NCBI GenBank assembly: GCA_029565685.1
Contig: JAKQNR010000052.1
Coordinates: 157,290 to 221,289 of the forward strand
DNA length: 64,000 nt
Origin: a bacterium
Lineage (GTDB): Bacteria; Zhuqueibacterota; Zhuqueibacteria; Residuimicrobiales; Residuimicrobiaceae
Reading direction: 5' to 3'
This document shows, one piece after another, positions 29,879 through 39,886 of this stretch (positions within the stretch are counted from its first letter, which is position 1; each line of letters opens with the position of its first letter). Both the position numbers and the translations under genes were made by a program. Under the pieces are notes generated by a model. It did not search any database. It was not told where the DNA came from and saw only the letters and a list, made by a program, of their open reading frames with translations.

Positions 29879-31072
29879 ATGAAAGTTCTTGTTCTTAACT
29901 GCGGAAGCTCCTCGATAAAATTTCAGCTCATCGAAATGGAAAATGAAGAAGTGCTGGCGAAAGGCCAGACGGAAAAAATCGGTTCTCAGGAAGCGATCTT
30001 TACCTACAAACCCAAGGGCAAAGAAAAAATCGTTCGCACTCAGGCCATCGTATCCCATGACGTCGCTATTGAAGTGGTATTGCGGGCGCTCATGGATCCC
30101 TACGAGGGGGTTCTTAAATCCAAGACCGAGATCGACGGCATCGGTCACCGGCTGGTGCACGGCGGAGAAGAATTCGTGGATTCGGTTCTCATCGATGAAG
30201 AGGTGAAAAAGGGTGTGCGCCGCTGCATTCAGTTTGCGCCGTTGCACAATCCCCACAACCTGCGCGGCGTGGAAGCCTGTGAACAACTTTTGCCCGGCGT
30301 CCCTCAGGTCGGCGTTTTTGATACGGCGTTTCACCACACTCTGCCGCTTCAGGCTTACCTTTATGCGCTGCCGATAAAGTTTTATCGTGAGCACAAGATC
30401 CGGCGCTATGGTTTCCATGGCACCTCGCATGCGTACGTGGCGCGCAAAGCCGCTGAATATGTCGGCAAGCCGGTTGAGTCCCTGAAGATCATCACCTGCC
30501 ATCTGGGCAACGGCGCCAGCATCACGGCGGTCGACCGCGGACATTCGGTGGAGACGAGCATGGGTTTTACGCCGCTGGAAGGGTTGATCATGGGCACGCG
30601 CTGCGGCGACATCGATCCGGCGCTGATCCCGCATATCGCTGACCTGGAAAAATTGACGTTGGCGCAGGTGGACGCGCTGCTCAATAAAAAGAGCGGTATG
30701 CTTGGTTTGACTGAAAAGACCAATGATTTCCGTGAAATCGAAGACGCCGCCGCTGCGGGCGATCAGCAATCGATTTGGGCGCTGGAGGCTTTTTGTCACC
30801 GGCTGAAAAAATACATCGGCGCTTATTCGGCGGTGTTGGGGGGACTGGACATTCTGGTGTTCACCGCCGGCATCGGCGAGCATTCCCCGCTGGTGCGTGC
30901 CGCCACTTTGAAGAACATGGAGTATCTGGGCATCAGCGTGGATGAGGCGAAGAACCAGGCCAACGCTTTTGATATCGGCACTGGCCGGGTCAAGGTGCTG
31001 GTGATCCCGACCAATGAAGAACTGGCGATTGCGCGCGATACGCTGAGGATTTTAAAAGAGCGTTCAAGTTAG
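29879..31072 (+). CDS. ackA: Acetate kinase
   Basis: MKVLVLNCGSSSIKFQLIEM; GHRLVHGGEEF; VFDTAFH; RRYGFHGTSHAYV; HLGNGASITA; FTAGIGEHSP. Confidence 0.97.
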   Translation: MKVLVLNCGSSSIKFQLIEMENEEVLAKGQTEKIGSQEAIFTYKPKGKEKIVRTQAIVSHDVAIEVVLRALMDPYEGVLKSKTEIDGIGHRLVHGGEEFVDSVLIDEEVKKGVRRCIQFAPLHNPHNLRGVEACEQLLPGVPQVGVFDTAFHHTLPLQAYLYALPIKFYREHKIRRYGFHGTSHAYVARKAAEYVGKPVESLKIITCHLGNGASITAVDRGHSVETSMGFTPLEGLIMGTRCGDIDPALIPHIADLEKLTLAQVDALLNKKSGMLGLTEKTNDFREIEDAAAAGDQQSIWALEAFCHRLKKYIGAYSAVLGGLDILVFTAGIGEHSPLVRAATLKNMEYLGISVDEAKNQANAFDIGTGRVKVLVIPTNEELAIARDTLRILKERSS

Positions 31073-31160
31073 CCGGTTTTTAATCTGTCCTTGTGAGCGA
31101 AGGCGCCGGGTGAACCATCCTGCCGGCCCTTTGTTAGAGCAAAGCAATCCCCCAGTTCCC

Positions 31161-31312
31161 TGTCATTGCGAGGGCCGCGGCAAGCGGCCCGAAGAAATCC
31201 CCCCAGTCGAGGATCTGTCGTCGTAAAGGGATTGTCCTCTGTCATTGGCTTGCTTCGCTTCAACGCAGAGTGGTGCGAGCCTCGGGAAAAGAGACTCAGC
31301 TCGCAATAACGT
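31161..31312. repeat. REP/MITE-like intergenic palindromic element (CATTGCGAG family)
   Basis: Ends gtCATTGCGAGg ... gCTCGCAATaacg form an imperfect terminal inverted repeat; internal ggccgcggcaagcggcc hairpin and ggcttgcttcgcttc. Confidence 0.6.
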
Positions 31313-31313
31313 C

Positions 31314-31353
31314 AAAAGCCCCTGTTTCAAGGATCTGAAACAGGGGCTTTTTT
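31314..31353. terminator. Strong bidirectional intrinsic terminator between convergent genes
   Basis: aaaagcccctgtttca-aggatc-tgaaacaggggctttttt; A- and T-tracts on both sides of a 12-bp GC-containing stem. Confidence 0.85.
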
Positions 31354-31448
31354 ACGGATCAACGCCATCCCCGCGCAGGCTTAAATCTGTTGCGGGTCCC
31401 GCCGCTCCGCTTTGACGAACAGCCTATTTTCAATTAGGAAAATTTTCC

Positions 31449-33302
31449 TTATTTCGTCAGAATCATCTTTTGAGTTTGTGAAAAAGCATCCGTCTTTAGC
31501 CGATACAGATACACCCCGCTGGGCAGGGAGCTGCCGTCCGCGGCCTTGCCGTCCCAGATCGCGCGATACACGCCGGCCGCCTGTCTGCCATGCAGCAGCA
31601 CCGCCACCTGCTGTCCCAACGCATTGAACACTGTCAGCTCCACCTGACTGTCGCGCGGCAGTTGATACTGAATCGCCGTGGAGGCGTTGAACGGGTTGGG
31701 ATAATTCTGCATCAGCTGAAAGGTCTCGGGTTGGGCGGCCTGCAATTGGCGTTCCACCTTTGTGGTTCCTGCGGATCTGGTGACGATGATATTGTCGAGT
31801 AGGATCTGATCCTTGGCCGAGGCGTTGCTTGGGTTGAGCAAACCAAAGAGGGTAAAGGTGCCGCTGACCCGCGGCTCCGGATCCTGCCCCTCCAGCATCC
31901 AGGCTTCAGGCTCATCCACCAATTCGCCTTCCCAGATTTTGGCCTTGATGTCTCCGTCTTTGAGATAATACTTGACCCAATACGGCACATCCAGGGTGAA
32001 AGAAAAAGCGCCCTGGGCAAAAACACTGTAGCCGGTTGGATTGAGAATAGCCAGGTCGCCGGCATATTTGCCCAGCATAACCGCGCCCTGCAACGGACTG
32101 ATAAACAGCGCATAGCCGGGCGACTCGGTGGGATCCGAGTCCAGGCTGTCGCTGTCGAACTCGAGACGGGTGGTGCAGAGGAAGAAAGAGCTGGTGATCT
32201 TTTTAAAGTTCACCTGAAAGGTGATCACCTGGTTTGGATCGCTGTAATCGTCCTTTTTGATTGCGTCTTTGGTCGCCTGGGTCGGCTTGTTGTTAGCGTC
32301 GAACAGAATGGCCGGAACGCCGTTGGTTTCAGCCAACACCGCGCCCAGCATGCCGCCATAGCTGCCGGTTTGCAGGAACAGGCCGCCCTCCTGCTGCTGC
32401 ACAATGGCGCCGGAGAGGCCGTCACGTTCGTCATAATAGTTCCAGCCGACGTTCTCCCGCGCCGGCACGTCGCTGTCGCTGAAGGTGTCCCGCCACAGCT
32501 CGTCGCCCTCTTTGAAGACGTGGATGTTGTCGATCACCAGCTGGTCTTTGGCCGAGGCGTTGCTGGGATTGAGCAGGCCGAACAGAGTGAAATGACCCTC
32601 GACCCGCGGATCCGGATCAGTGCCCTCCATAAACCACTCCGCCGGCTCGTCCATCAACTCGCCTTCCCAAACCTTGGCTTTCATGTCGCCTTCATTCAGG
32701 TACAGACGGATCCAATAGTTGACATCCAGGGTAAAGCTATAGCCGCCCTGCGCCAGGGCGGTCCATCCGGTTGGATTGAGGATGGCCAGGTCGCCCTGGT
32801 ATTTGCCCAGCATCATCGCGCTCTGCAATGGGCTGATGAACAGCGCATAGCCGGGCGATTCAGTGGGATCAGAGTCGAGGCTGTCGCTGTCAAAGGTCAT
32901 GCGGGTGGAGAGGACGAAAAAAGAACCGGTGATCTTTTTAAAATTGACCTGGAACACGATGGACTGATTAGGATAGCTGTAATAATCTTTTTTAATGGCG
33001 CTCTTGGTCGAGTCCGTCAGTTTGCCGGTATCGGTGTACTTGATCTCCGGCAGGCCGTTGGTTTCAGCCAAAACAACGCTGAGCATGCCGCCATAGCTGC
33101 CGGTTTGCATGAACATAGCGCCGTCGCGCTGTTCGACGATCGCTCCCGCCAATCCGTCCGCTTCGCTGTAGTACTGCCACCCCACCTGTTTCTGCAGCTT
33201 GACGTCGTCGTCATCGAACGTGTCATGCCATAGCAGCTGACCCTGGCCAAAGGCCAGCACAGGGATGAGCAGGATGATGAAAAACAGTAGCCCTTTTCGC
33301 AT
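31449..33302 (-). CDS. Secreted protein with two tandem LamG-like domains and YPNPFN-type CTD
   Basis: Two ~250-aa near-identical blocks (FDSDSLDSDPTESPGYALFISPLQ...FTLFGLLNPSNASAKDQ in both); C-term QNYPNPFNASTAIQYQLPRDSQVELTVFNALGQQVAVLLHG...GVYLYRLKTDAFSQTQKMILTK. Confidence 0.83.
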   Translation of the reverse strand: MRKGLLFFIILLIPVLAFGQGQLLWHDTFDDDDVKLQKQVGWQYYSEADGLAGAIVEQRDGAMFMQTGSYGGMLSVVLAETNGLPEIKYTDTGKLTDSTKSAIKKDYYSYPNQSIVFQVNFKKITGSFFVLSTRMTFDSDSLDSDPTESPGYALFISPLQSAMMLGKYQGDLAILNPTGWTALAQGGYSFTLDVNYWIRLYLNEGDMKAKVWEGELMDEPAEWFMEGTDPDPRVEGHFTLFGLLNPSNASAKDQLVIDNIHVFKEGDELWRDTFSDSDVPARENVGWNYYDERDGLSGAIVQQQEGGLFLQTGSYGGMLGAVLAETNGVPAILFDANNKPTQATKDAIKKDDYSDPNQVITFQVNFKKITSSFFLCTTRLEFDSDSLDSDPTESPGYALFISPLQGAVMLGKYAGDLAILNPTGYSVFAQGAFSFTLDVPYWVKYYLKDGDIKAKIWEGELVDEPEAWMLEGQDPEPRVSGTFTLFGLLNPSNASAKDQILLDNIIVTRSAGTTKVERQLQAAQPETFQLMQNYPNPFNASTAIQYQLPRDSQVELTVFNALGQQVAVLLHGRQAAGVYRAIWDGKAADGSSLPSGVYLYRLKTDAFSQTQKMILTK

Positions 33303-33326
33303 GGATGGTTCCTCCTGTTTGATGGG

Positions 33327-34355
33327 TTAGAATGAAAAGGTGATGGAAAAACGGTGAATATCTTCGAAATAATCGGCGCTGCCATAGGCATAATCAAAAG
33401 AACCCTGCAGGCCGGAGACGTTAAATTCTGCACCCACCCCGGCGGTTAGAGATTCAACCTCATGATTGAATTTATAGCCGGCGCGCAGGCAGTACTTTTT
33501 CAAGTAGCTGAACTCGGCGCCAAGGTGAACCCGTTCGGTATGATCGTTGGGATGCAGGGCGTCCAATGAGACGAGCAACCCCACCGATTTGGCGCTGTCC
33601 ATAAAGAGATCGGTCACATCCATCGCCAAGCCCATGCGCAGCACCATCGGCGTCTGAAACTCTTCGTTCCAATATTTCATGTCGCGGGAAAAATTCTGCA
33701 TGGCCATGGCAAAGGTCAGGCTTTTCCAGCCCACGTTGTAATAGGTGCCGATGTCCAGCCCCCAATCGTTGAGCTTCCAGTCCTTCTCCTTGCGCGTGCG
33801 GATTTTTTCACCGGTCTCCGGGTCCTCATATTCGCTGACCACATAGGAGGCCCGACCCAGTCGTTCATGCAGTCGTTTGACCTTGACGCCGAGGCTGAAC
33901 TTGTCATTGATGCGGCGCGCATAGGCTAAACCGATCGCATAATCCTCCACGCCGATGTCTCCGGTGAGGACAAAACCGCGATAGTCCACAGATTTATCCA
34001 CCACACGAGTGCCGATGATCTCACCGTAATCCATATAGGTGATGTCCAGGGCGAAAGTGCCCCAGTTGCCCAAAGAGGCGGCCAGGGCTGTTCCGTAGAC
34101 CTTGGTGTCGATCAACCAATCCACTTGATTCACCGCCAGCGAGAATCGTTCAATATCCGCCAACGCCGCTGGATTGTGCCAGAGCCCGTTGATGCCGCGG
34201 GTGATGGCGGTGCCGGCGTCGCCCATGGCGGTTTCGCGGCTGCTCATGCTGATAGCCAGATAGGTCATGCCGCTCTGCGCCACTTTGTTTTTCATCGCCG
34301 GCAGCGATCCGGCCAGCAGCAGAATGCTCAAAAATAAAATGCCGTTTTTCTTCAT
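33327..34355 (-). CDS. PorV/PorQ-family outer membrane protein
   Basis: TYLAISMSSRETAMGDAGTAITRGINGLWHNPAALADIERFSLAVNQVDWL; beta-barrel C-terminus ending IHRFSITFSF. Confidence 0.85.
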   Translation of the reverse strand: MKKNGILFLSILLLAGSLPAMKNKVAQSGMTYLAISMSSRETAMGDAGTAITRGINGLWHNPAALADIERFSLAVNQVDWLIDTKVYGTALAASLGNWGTFALDITYMDYGEIIGTRVVDKSVDYRGFVLTGDIGVEDYAIGLAYARRINDKFSLGVKVKRLHERLGRASYVVSEYEDPETGEKIRTRKEKDWKLNDWGLDIGTYYNVGWKSLTFAMAMQNFSRDMKYWNEEFQTPMVLRMGLAMDVTDLFMDSAKSVGLLVSLDALHPNDHTERVHLGAEFSYLKKYCLRAGYKFNHEVESLTAGVGAEFNVSGLQGSFDYAYGSADYFEDIHRFSITFSF

Positions 34356-34452
34356 GGTTCAGCCTCTTTACGATGGTCGCTTTTTGCGTCGAGGATTTTT
34401 TAACATGGGGTTGCCCTTGTTTGGCGATGGCCCCGTTCGCAAGGTCGAGCAA

Positions 34453-36555
34453 TCAACGTATGACTACAAACTTGCCCTTGGCGAACCCCAGCGGTTCACC
34501 CTGCAAATTCCAGCCCTCCACGGTGTAGAAATAAACGCCGCTTTTCAGCGTCTGCCAGGAATCGGTGATTTGGAACCACATCTCGTCGGACGATTCCGGC
34601 ACGGAACGCAGGTTGTAGGGATTGGGGTGTTCCAGCTTGGCTACGAGATCGCCGGAGCTGGTAAAGATATGGATCAGGGCTTTGGCCGGCAGACCGACGA
34701 AAGAGATGCGGTCTTCGATGCGTGCGCCGATATCTGATTCGATATTCCAATCCTCTGCCACGGTGCCGCCGTATTCCAGGCCCTGAACATGGAAAGGATT
34801 GGGCACGACATAGATGGAATCCATGTTGCTGTGGGCGCCTTCGAACGGCACAGCGGCGAACTGGTAATTGCGGTTGCTGAACAAGCTGGATTCGACCGGC
34901 TGGCCTCGGGCGATCGAGCTGGAGTTCTGGCTGCCGTCGTCAAACGCGGTGACAAAATAGTAATAACCGACACCGCGTTTGACGTTGCGGTCGGTGTAGG
35001 TGTTGCTTACCGGCACGCCGGTGTTGCCGCCGCATTCCCAAATTTTGGTATAGTTGTTGGTGTAAGCCTCTTCCGCGCGATACAACCGGTAACCGGAGAA
35101 ATCCTGAACGCCGGTATCGACATCCGGCGCCGTGGGCGTAGTGGAATGGGCGCCATAGTTGCCGTAATACCATTCCAATTCCACCTTGCCCGGGCCGGCG
35201 TTCAAGCGCAGGTTGGGAGATTCCGGGCCATCCGGCACTGCGGCGATGCCGTTGCGCCAAGTCCACTCGGCGCGGTAGACGATCTGATGCAGAGAATCTT
35301 TGCCGGTTGCCAACAGCGCATTCTTTGCTTCGTCGCCGGTTTTTCCCTGAAATTGCAGGGAGCCGTTTTTCCACTGCCGGCCGAGTTCAACGGCCTGTTT
35401 GCGGCTGATGCTGCCGACCGCATCAAAGAGCACGATGCGCACATTTTGGCCAAAGGGGATATCATAAGGGCCGAATGCGATCAAGGTTTCCGGGCGCTGC
35501 ACCTGCGCATCCCAGGGAGAGGCGACGCCCAGGACGTCTGAGCCCTGGCTTTGCACGCCACTGCTCAGATCATAGTAAAGAGTCTGATCCTGGTCGCCCT
35601 TGGTGTGGGAGTGCACCTGCTGACGCGGCCAAAAATTGACCGTCGTCGGCTGCGAGCGGTTGTCCAATTCATTGTTTACATCCGTGTCCGCATGCAGCAC
35701 GCCGAAGGAGACATACTGGGGGGAGAGCAACTCGCCGTTGATCTCCGAAGGATCGCCGGTGTCGTCAAAGGTTTTACGGAAATTATCGCCGTCATAGACA
35801 TACCAGAATCCGCGCAGAGTGTCGCCCGGCTGGTTGCCGTAATAATGGCACCATTCGTCGTGTTCACCGCCCATCTGTTCGTGGCCATAATCGCCGCAGG
35901 GGATAAAGTCCCGCCAGAAGCCAAAATATACGCCCTGCAGGTTCTGATTGGGCAACTCGATGGTGGTGGTTTTGGCATCGACATTGCCGGTGTTCTTGAA
36001 AATGAACTCCTGGATGATATAGGAGCCATGCTGCGGATTGGCAAACGCCCAGCTGTTGCGGGTGACCTCCACGCCGACATCCGTGGCCCAGACGGTGGTG
36101 ATCATCTCGTCGCTGAGCAGATCTGGCTTGTAGGTGCTGCTCGTGCGATTGTCGAGAATGCGTTGCTCGCGGCTTTCATTGACATCCACCAGCGGCAGGC
36201 GCTGCCGCACCCACTTTCGGTTGCTGATGCTCTTCAGGATATCCTGGGCGTCATAGTTGAGAAAGCCGCCTTCAGACACATAAAAAGTTTTAAACTGTTT
36301 GAATTTATCGGTCCAATCCTTAACCCCGATCCACACGCCGGTGTTGTCGCAGTTTTTGCGCGTTTGCCCCCAGAAATCGCCGCCTGGATAGGTCATCAGG
36401 TCGGCGATCGGCGCATAGTTGGGACGGCTGCCGACTGGAAACATGCTCAGCCATAAATCGCCGATCTCATGGCTTTTCCATTGCGCCGGACCGCTCGTCG
36501 TCAGGGTCAGCATCATCAGGACGATCAACGGGAATACTATAATTTTTTTTAACAT
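34453..36555 (-). CDS. Large secreted/surface protein with FN3-like region and VPNPF-type C-terminal domain
   Basis: Signal peptide; PESPNLRLNAGPGKVELEWYYGNYG...YRLYRAEEAY...YYYFVTAFDDGSQN; IYVVPNPFHVQGLEYGG...KALIHIFTSSGDLVAKLEHPN...GVYFYTVEGWNLQGEPLGFAKGKFVVIR. Confidence 0.77.
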   Translation of the reverse strand: MLKKIIVFPLIVLMMLTLTTSGPAQWKSHEIGDLWLSMFPVGSRPNYAPIADLMTYPGGDFWGQTRKNCDNTGVWIGVKDWTDKFKQFKTFYVSEGGFLNYDAQDILKSISNRKWVRQRLPLVDVNESREQRILDNRTSSTYKPDLLSDEMITTVWATDVGVEVTRNSWAFANPQHGSYIIQEFIFKNTGNVDAKTTTIELPNQNLQGVYFGFWRDFIPCGDYGHEQMGGEHDEWCHYYGNQPGDTLRGFWYVYDGDNFRKTFDDTGDPSEINGELLSPQYVSFGVLHADTDVNNELDNRSQPTTVNFWPRQQVHSHTKGDQDQTLYYDLSSGVQSQGSDVLGVASPWDAQVQRPETLIAFGPYDIPFGQNVRIVLFDAVGSISRKQAVELGRQWKNGSLQFQGKTGDEAKNALLATGKDSLHQIVYRAEWTWRNGIAAVPDGPESPNLRLNAGPGKVELEWYYGNYGAHSTTPTAPDVDTGVQDFSGYRLYRAEEAYTNNYTKIWECGGNTGVPVSNTYTDRNVKRGVGYYYFVTAFDDGSQNSSSIARGQPVESSLFSNRNYQFAAVPFEGAHSNMDSIYVVPNPFHVQGLEYGGTVAEDWNIESDIGARIEDRISFVGLPAKALIHIFTSSGDLVAKLEHPNPYNLRSVPESSDEMWFQITDSWQTLKSGVYFYTVEGWNLQGEPLGFAKGKFVVIR

Positions 36556-36603
36556 GAAGGGCCTCCACGACCGTTGATTCGATTGAACGTATCGAGCTTG
36601 ATG

Positions 36604-39573
36604 TTACAGATGGATCCGAACCCCGAAAACGAGCTCTTTCAGGGTTGCCCAGTAGACGTTGTCGCTCTCTGTGCGCAGAATCAGGGGATCGGAAACTTTA
36701 TCCGTGCCCACTTCATCGATCCGGCCGGAGGCGAACAGATCGTCGTAATAGTCCTCGCCGGCTGTGCCGCCGGGCGGGTTGCGGAATTTTGTATGTAAAA
36801 TATTGCTGATGTCCATGTAGGTCTCGATGCTCATCCTGCCGGGCGTGAACATGCGCGACAGCCGCAGGTTGGCCCAGTAGCGATCCAGCTCGTGAAAATA
36901 GAGGTCTGGATGCAAATCACGAAAACTGGAACGGGGATGCTGCAACCGGGCGCCGGATTGATAATAGACCTGAAAGCTCAAATTGGTGTTCTGCAAAACC
37001 GGATAGCCGGCGAGTCTGGGACCCCAGTCCCGCGGTGAGGAGAAGGTGATGACGCCGCGTGCGTTGGGCTGAATGTTGATGATGTTCGAGCGCGGCACTC
37101 CCCAGAGCACGCCGTTGCGGCCGATATTGGGATCGTCGGTAATAATGGGGATCTGGCTGAGGTTGGGGATCTCCAGGTTGGCTTCGCTCTTTTTGATGTA
37201 ATTGTAGTTCAGCCAACCGGTGATGAAACGGCCGGCGGTCTTGCGCAATTCGATCTCCACCCCGCGGATCTCTGCATAGTTGTTGTGCGCCGGCCATTCG
37301 ATCACCAGGCTCTGATCCGAATGGGCGTAGACCATGCCGCTGGCGACGTCGAAATAGTCTTTGTAAAAGGCGCCGACATGCAGCTGAAAGTAATCGCTGA
37401 TGCCCATGTCGTAGCCGAGCTCATAGGCGATGGTTTTTTCCAATGGAAGATTAGAGTCGCTGATCCATTGCATGCGCGGCATGGCGCCGTCCACCTCAGT
37501 GCGGAACAGCCCCATGGTCGGAGGCGTCTGCACAAAATGGCCAAAGTTGAAATAAATCTTGCTGCGCACCGATAGGGGGTGGGAGATGCCGATGCGCGGG
37601 CTGAAATAATACTTGGGTTTGGCCCGGGTGGTGGGATAGGCGCCGGTGGTAAAGGCCTCCCAGATCTCCCGGTTGGTGCCATAGGTCAACGCCTGGTGGA
37701 TATCGGCGACATCCGTGTTGGTGTTGAAATAGTCGAAACGGAGGCCGATGTTGGCGACCATGCCCTGGAATTCGATCTTGTCCTGAGCATAGAGCCCTAA
37801 TTCAAACGGCTTTGCTTTGAAACGACGCAGGAATTCCTGAGTGGCATCTTCGTTGTGCCAATGGACGCGATTCTCGCGCAGAATGTCGTAATTGAATTCA
37901 AAGCCGGTTTTCAACTCATGGGCCGGATGAAATTGATAGGTCATCGCTCCGTTCAACGACGTGCGGCGGTTGTAAGAATCATCCCAAGTGTATCCGCCGC
38001 CGTATAGACGGTAGCCCGAGGCCACATCCACGATGCCCTTGTCCTTGGGTATCCAACCCGATTGCGGATCGTAATAAAGCCGGCCGTGAAAGATGCGGCC
38101 GTCGGAGGCTTTAGCTGAATCCCCCCGGCCCATATGCCATTTAACGTAAAAGTGGCTCAGATTCACTTCATAATACATTTTGGCATTCAGGGCGTGGGTC
38201 AGCTTGGCGCCGGCCAGGGTGGTATAGCGATCGATAGTCGGTTTATAGAATGGATAATAGGTCTCATAACCGCCTCCGCTGTAGGACAGACGGTCCTCTT
38301 CGCTCCAGCTGCTGGTGGAGTTGCCCTGGGTTACGGAACGCACTTCACTGTAAATGCTGTTCAGGGTCAATTTCATGTTGCTGCCGAGCTCATTGAGGAT
38401 TTTCAGCGATCCCAGCCGTTCATCGTAATGGGTTCGCGATTGTGGATAGGAGAACGGGTGATATTCATATTTGCCGCCAAGCATGAAATTGGCGCGCCAA
38501 GGGATCACCGGCACTCGGCTGCTCAGCGTGGCGTCCACATTATGGCCGTTGCGATGGCCGTACTCAATGGGCCGGTGAAGCCACTTCCACAATTCAAAGG
38601 CCTCGTCAGCGGTCAGATCATTGTTCGGATCTTTGTCGTTGAGCAGATTCTCGGAAAATTTGTTCCATCCGATCCAGGTCTTTTTAATGCCCTCTCGGCC
38701 CTCGGCCAGCGTGATCTCTCCGCCCTCATAAGCCATGGGGCCGGCGAGCAGCCGCCACTCCCAGCGGTAATTGGTGTCATAGACGCTGCGGCCCGAGTGC
38801 GGTCGGTTGGCAGGATCAAATTGATAATCGATGGAAAAGTGCGTTTGATCTGAGGGATTTTTAGAAACCACGTTGATCATGCCGGAGCGGGATTGGCCAT
38901 ACTCGGCGTTGAACCCGTTGCGCATGATCTTGATCTCCTGCACGGTGCCGGGCTGCACGGCGATGACCGGCCGGTTGAATTTGCGGTCGGTCATGCTCAT
39001 GCCGTCCAGAAGAAAACCCACCTCCCTCGTTTCGCCGGCGCGAATCTGGATCTCCCCTTCGATGATATTGCCGCTGACGCCTGACTGCAAACCGAGGATG
39101 TCTTCCACCCGGTTGGCAAAGGGCGTGTTTTGGTACTGCTCCGCTGAAACATAGCTCTCCGTGGCGGCCACATCCAGCTGGAGCAAGTCTTTGGTCGCAG
39201 TTACCACCACCTCGCCGCCTTCCAGCACAGTCTGGGTTAGAGTAAAGTCAACTGTGGTGGTGCGGTCCACGCTCACTTTGACCCGCTGCTGAGTAAAGGG
39301 CGTGTACCCGAGCATCGACGCGGTGAGCGAATAAACGCCGGGGGGGACGTTGAGGATGATGTATTCGCCGTTGATCGAGGTGGCGGCGCCGAATTCGCTC
39401 CGCACCGCTGTAGTGCGGTCCTCCTGCCAGATGTGGGTGATCACCACATTTACTCCCGGCAACTGCTCTCCGGTCCTGGCGTCTTTAACGATGCCGCGGA
39501 TTTTTCCCGTGATGCCGGCTGATGCCGCTGCGGCATAAAGCAGGAGCCCTATCACGGTGTAACGTGCTTTCAT
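36604..39573 (-). CDS. TonB-dependent receptor with carboxypeptidase-regulatory-like N-terminal domain
   Basis: GKIRGIVKDARTGEQLPGVNVVITHIWQ...INGEYIILNVPPGVYSLTASMLGYTPFTQQRVKVSVDRTTTVDFTL; plug VEDILGLQSGVSGNIIEGEIQIRAGETREVGFLLDGMSM; C-terminal VFGVRIHL. Confidence 0.92.
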   Translation of the reverse strand: MKARYTVIGLLLYAAAASAGITGKIRGIVKDARTGEQLPGVNVVITHIWQEDRTTAVRSEFGAATSINGEYIILNVPPGVYSLTASMLGYTPFTQQRVKVSVDRTTTVDFTLTQTVLEGGEVVVTATKDLLQLDVAATESYVSAEQYQNTPFANRVEDILGLQSGVSGNIIEGEIQIRAGETREVGFLLDGMSMTDRKFNRPVIAVQPGTVQEIKIMRNGFNAEYGQSRSGMINVVSKNPSDQTHFSIDYQFDPANRPHSGRSVYDTNYRWEWRLLAGPMAYEGGEITLAEGREGIKKTWIGWNKFSENLLNDKDPNNDLTADEAFELWKWLHRPIEYGHRNGHNVDATLSSRVPVIPWRANFMLGGKYEYHPFSYPQSRTHYDERLGSLKILNELGSNMKLTLNSIYSEVRSVTQGNSTSSWSEEDRLSYSGGGYETYYPFYKPTIDRYTTLAGAKLTHALNAKMYYEVNLSHFYVKWHMGRGDSAKASDGRIFHGRLYYDPQSGWIPKDKGIVDVASGYRLYGGGYTWDDSYNRRTSLNGAMTYQFHPAHELKTGFEFNYDILRENRVHWHNEDATQEFLRRFKAKPFELGLYAQDKIEFQGMVANIGLRFDYFNTNTDVADIHQALTYGTNREIWEAFTTGAYPTTRAKPKYYFSPRIGISHPLSVRSKIYFNFGHFVQTPPTMGLFRTEVDGAMPRMQWISDSNLPLEKTIAYELGYDMGISDYFQLHVGAFYKDYFDVASGMVYAHSDQSLVIEWPAHNNYAEIRGVEIELRKTAGRFITGWLNYNYIKKSEANLEIPNLSQIPIITDDPNIGRNGVLWGVPRSNIINIQPNARGVITFSSPRDWGPRLAGYPVLQNTNLSFQVYYQSGARLQHPRSSFRDLHPDLYFHELDRYWANLRLSRMFTPGRMSIETYMDISNILHTKFRNPPGGTAGEDYYDDLFASGRIDEVGTDKVSDPLILRTESDNVYWATLKELVFGVRIHL

Positions 39574-39886
39574 GCACTTTGCTCCTTACCATAGAGTCAA
39601 TCGCCCCACGCTGTGTGCGGACGCAGGGTTAGAGGATCTGATTTATCGTTTCTATTGTCTGGTTGAAAGAGTGTAAAGCAGAGAGTGTCACAGCTTATCC
39701 GAACGACAACGGTATAGACTTGTGCGTCATCCATATCAGTACGAAATTGGCTGTTCAATAAAAATTGGAAAGCCGGGGCTGTAAAAAAACGCCACAGAGC
39801 CAGCGGACAAAAGCAATTGGCTGATGTGTTGTTGCCTAAACCAATATAGAAATTATATTTAAAATATCAAGAAAAAAAGCATTGGT

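Noticed and set aside
35551-36456. + strand ORFs of 200-430 aa opposite minus genes (also 34789-35541, 49359-50330, 50771-52072, 52254-53234)
   Set aside because: Antisense to surface-protein, acnA, IDH and GGCT-fusion genes; no recognisable domains.
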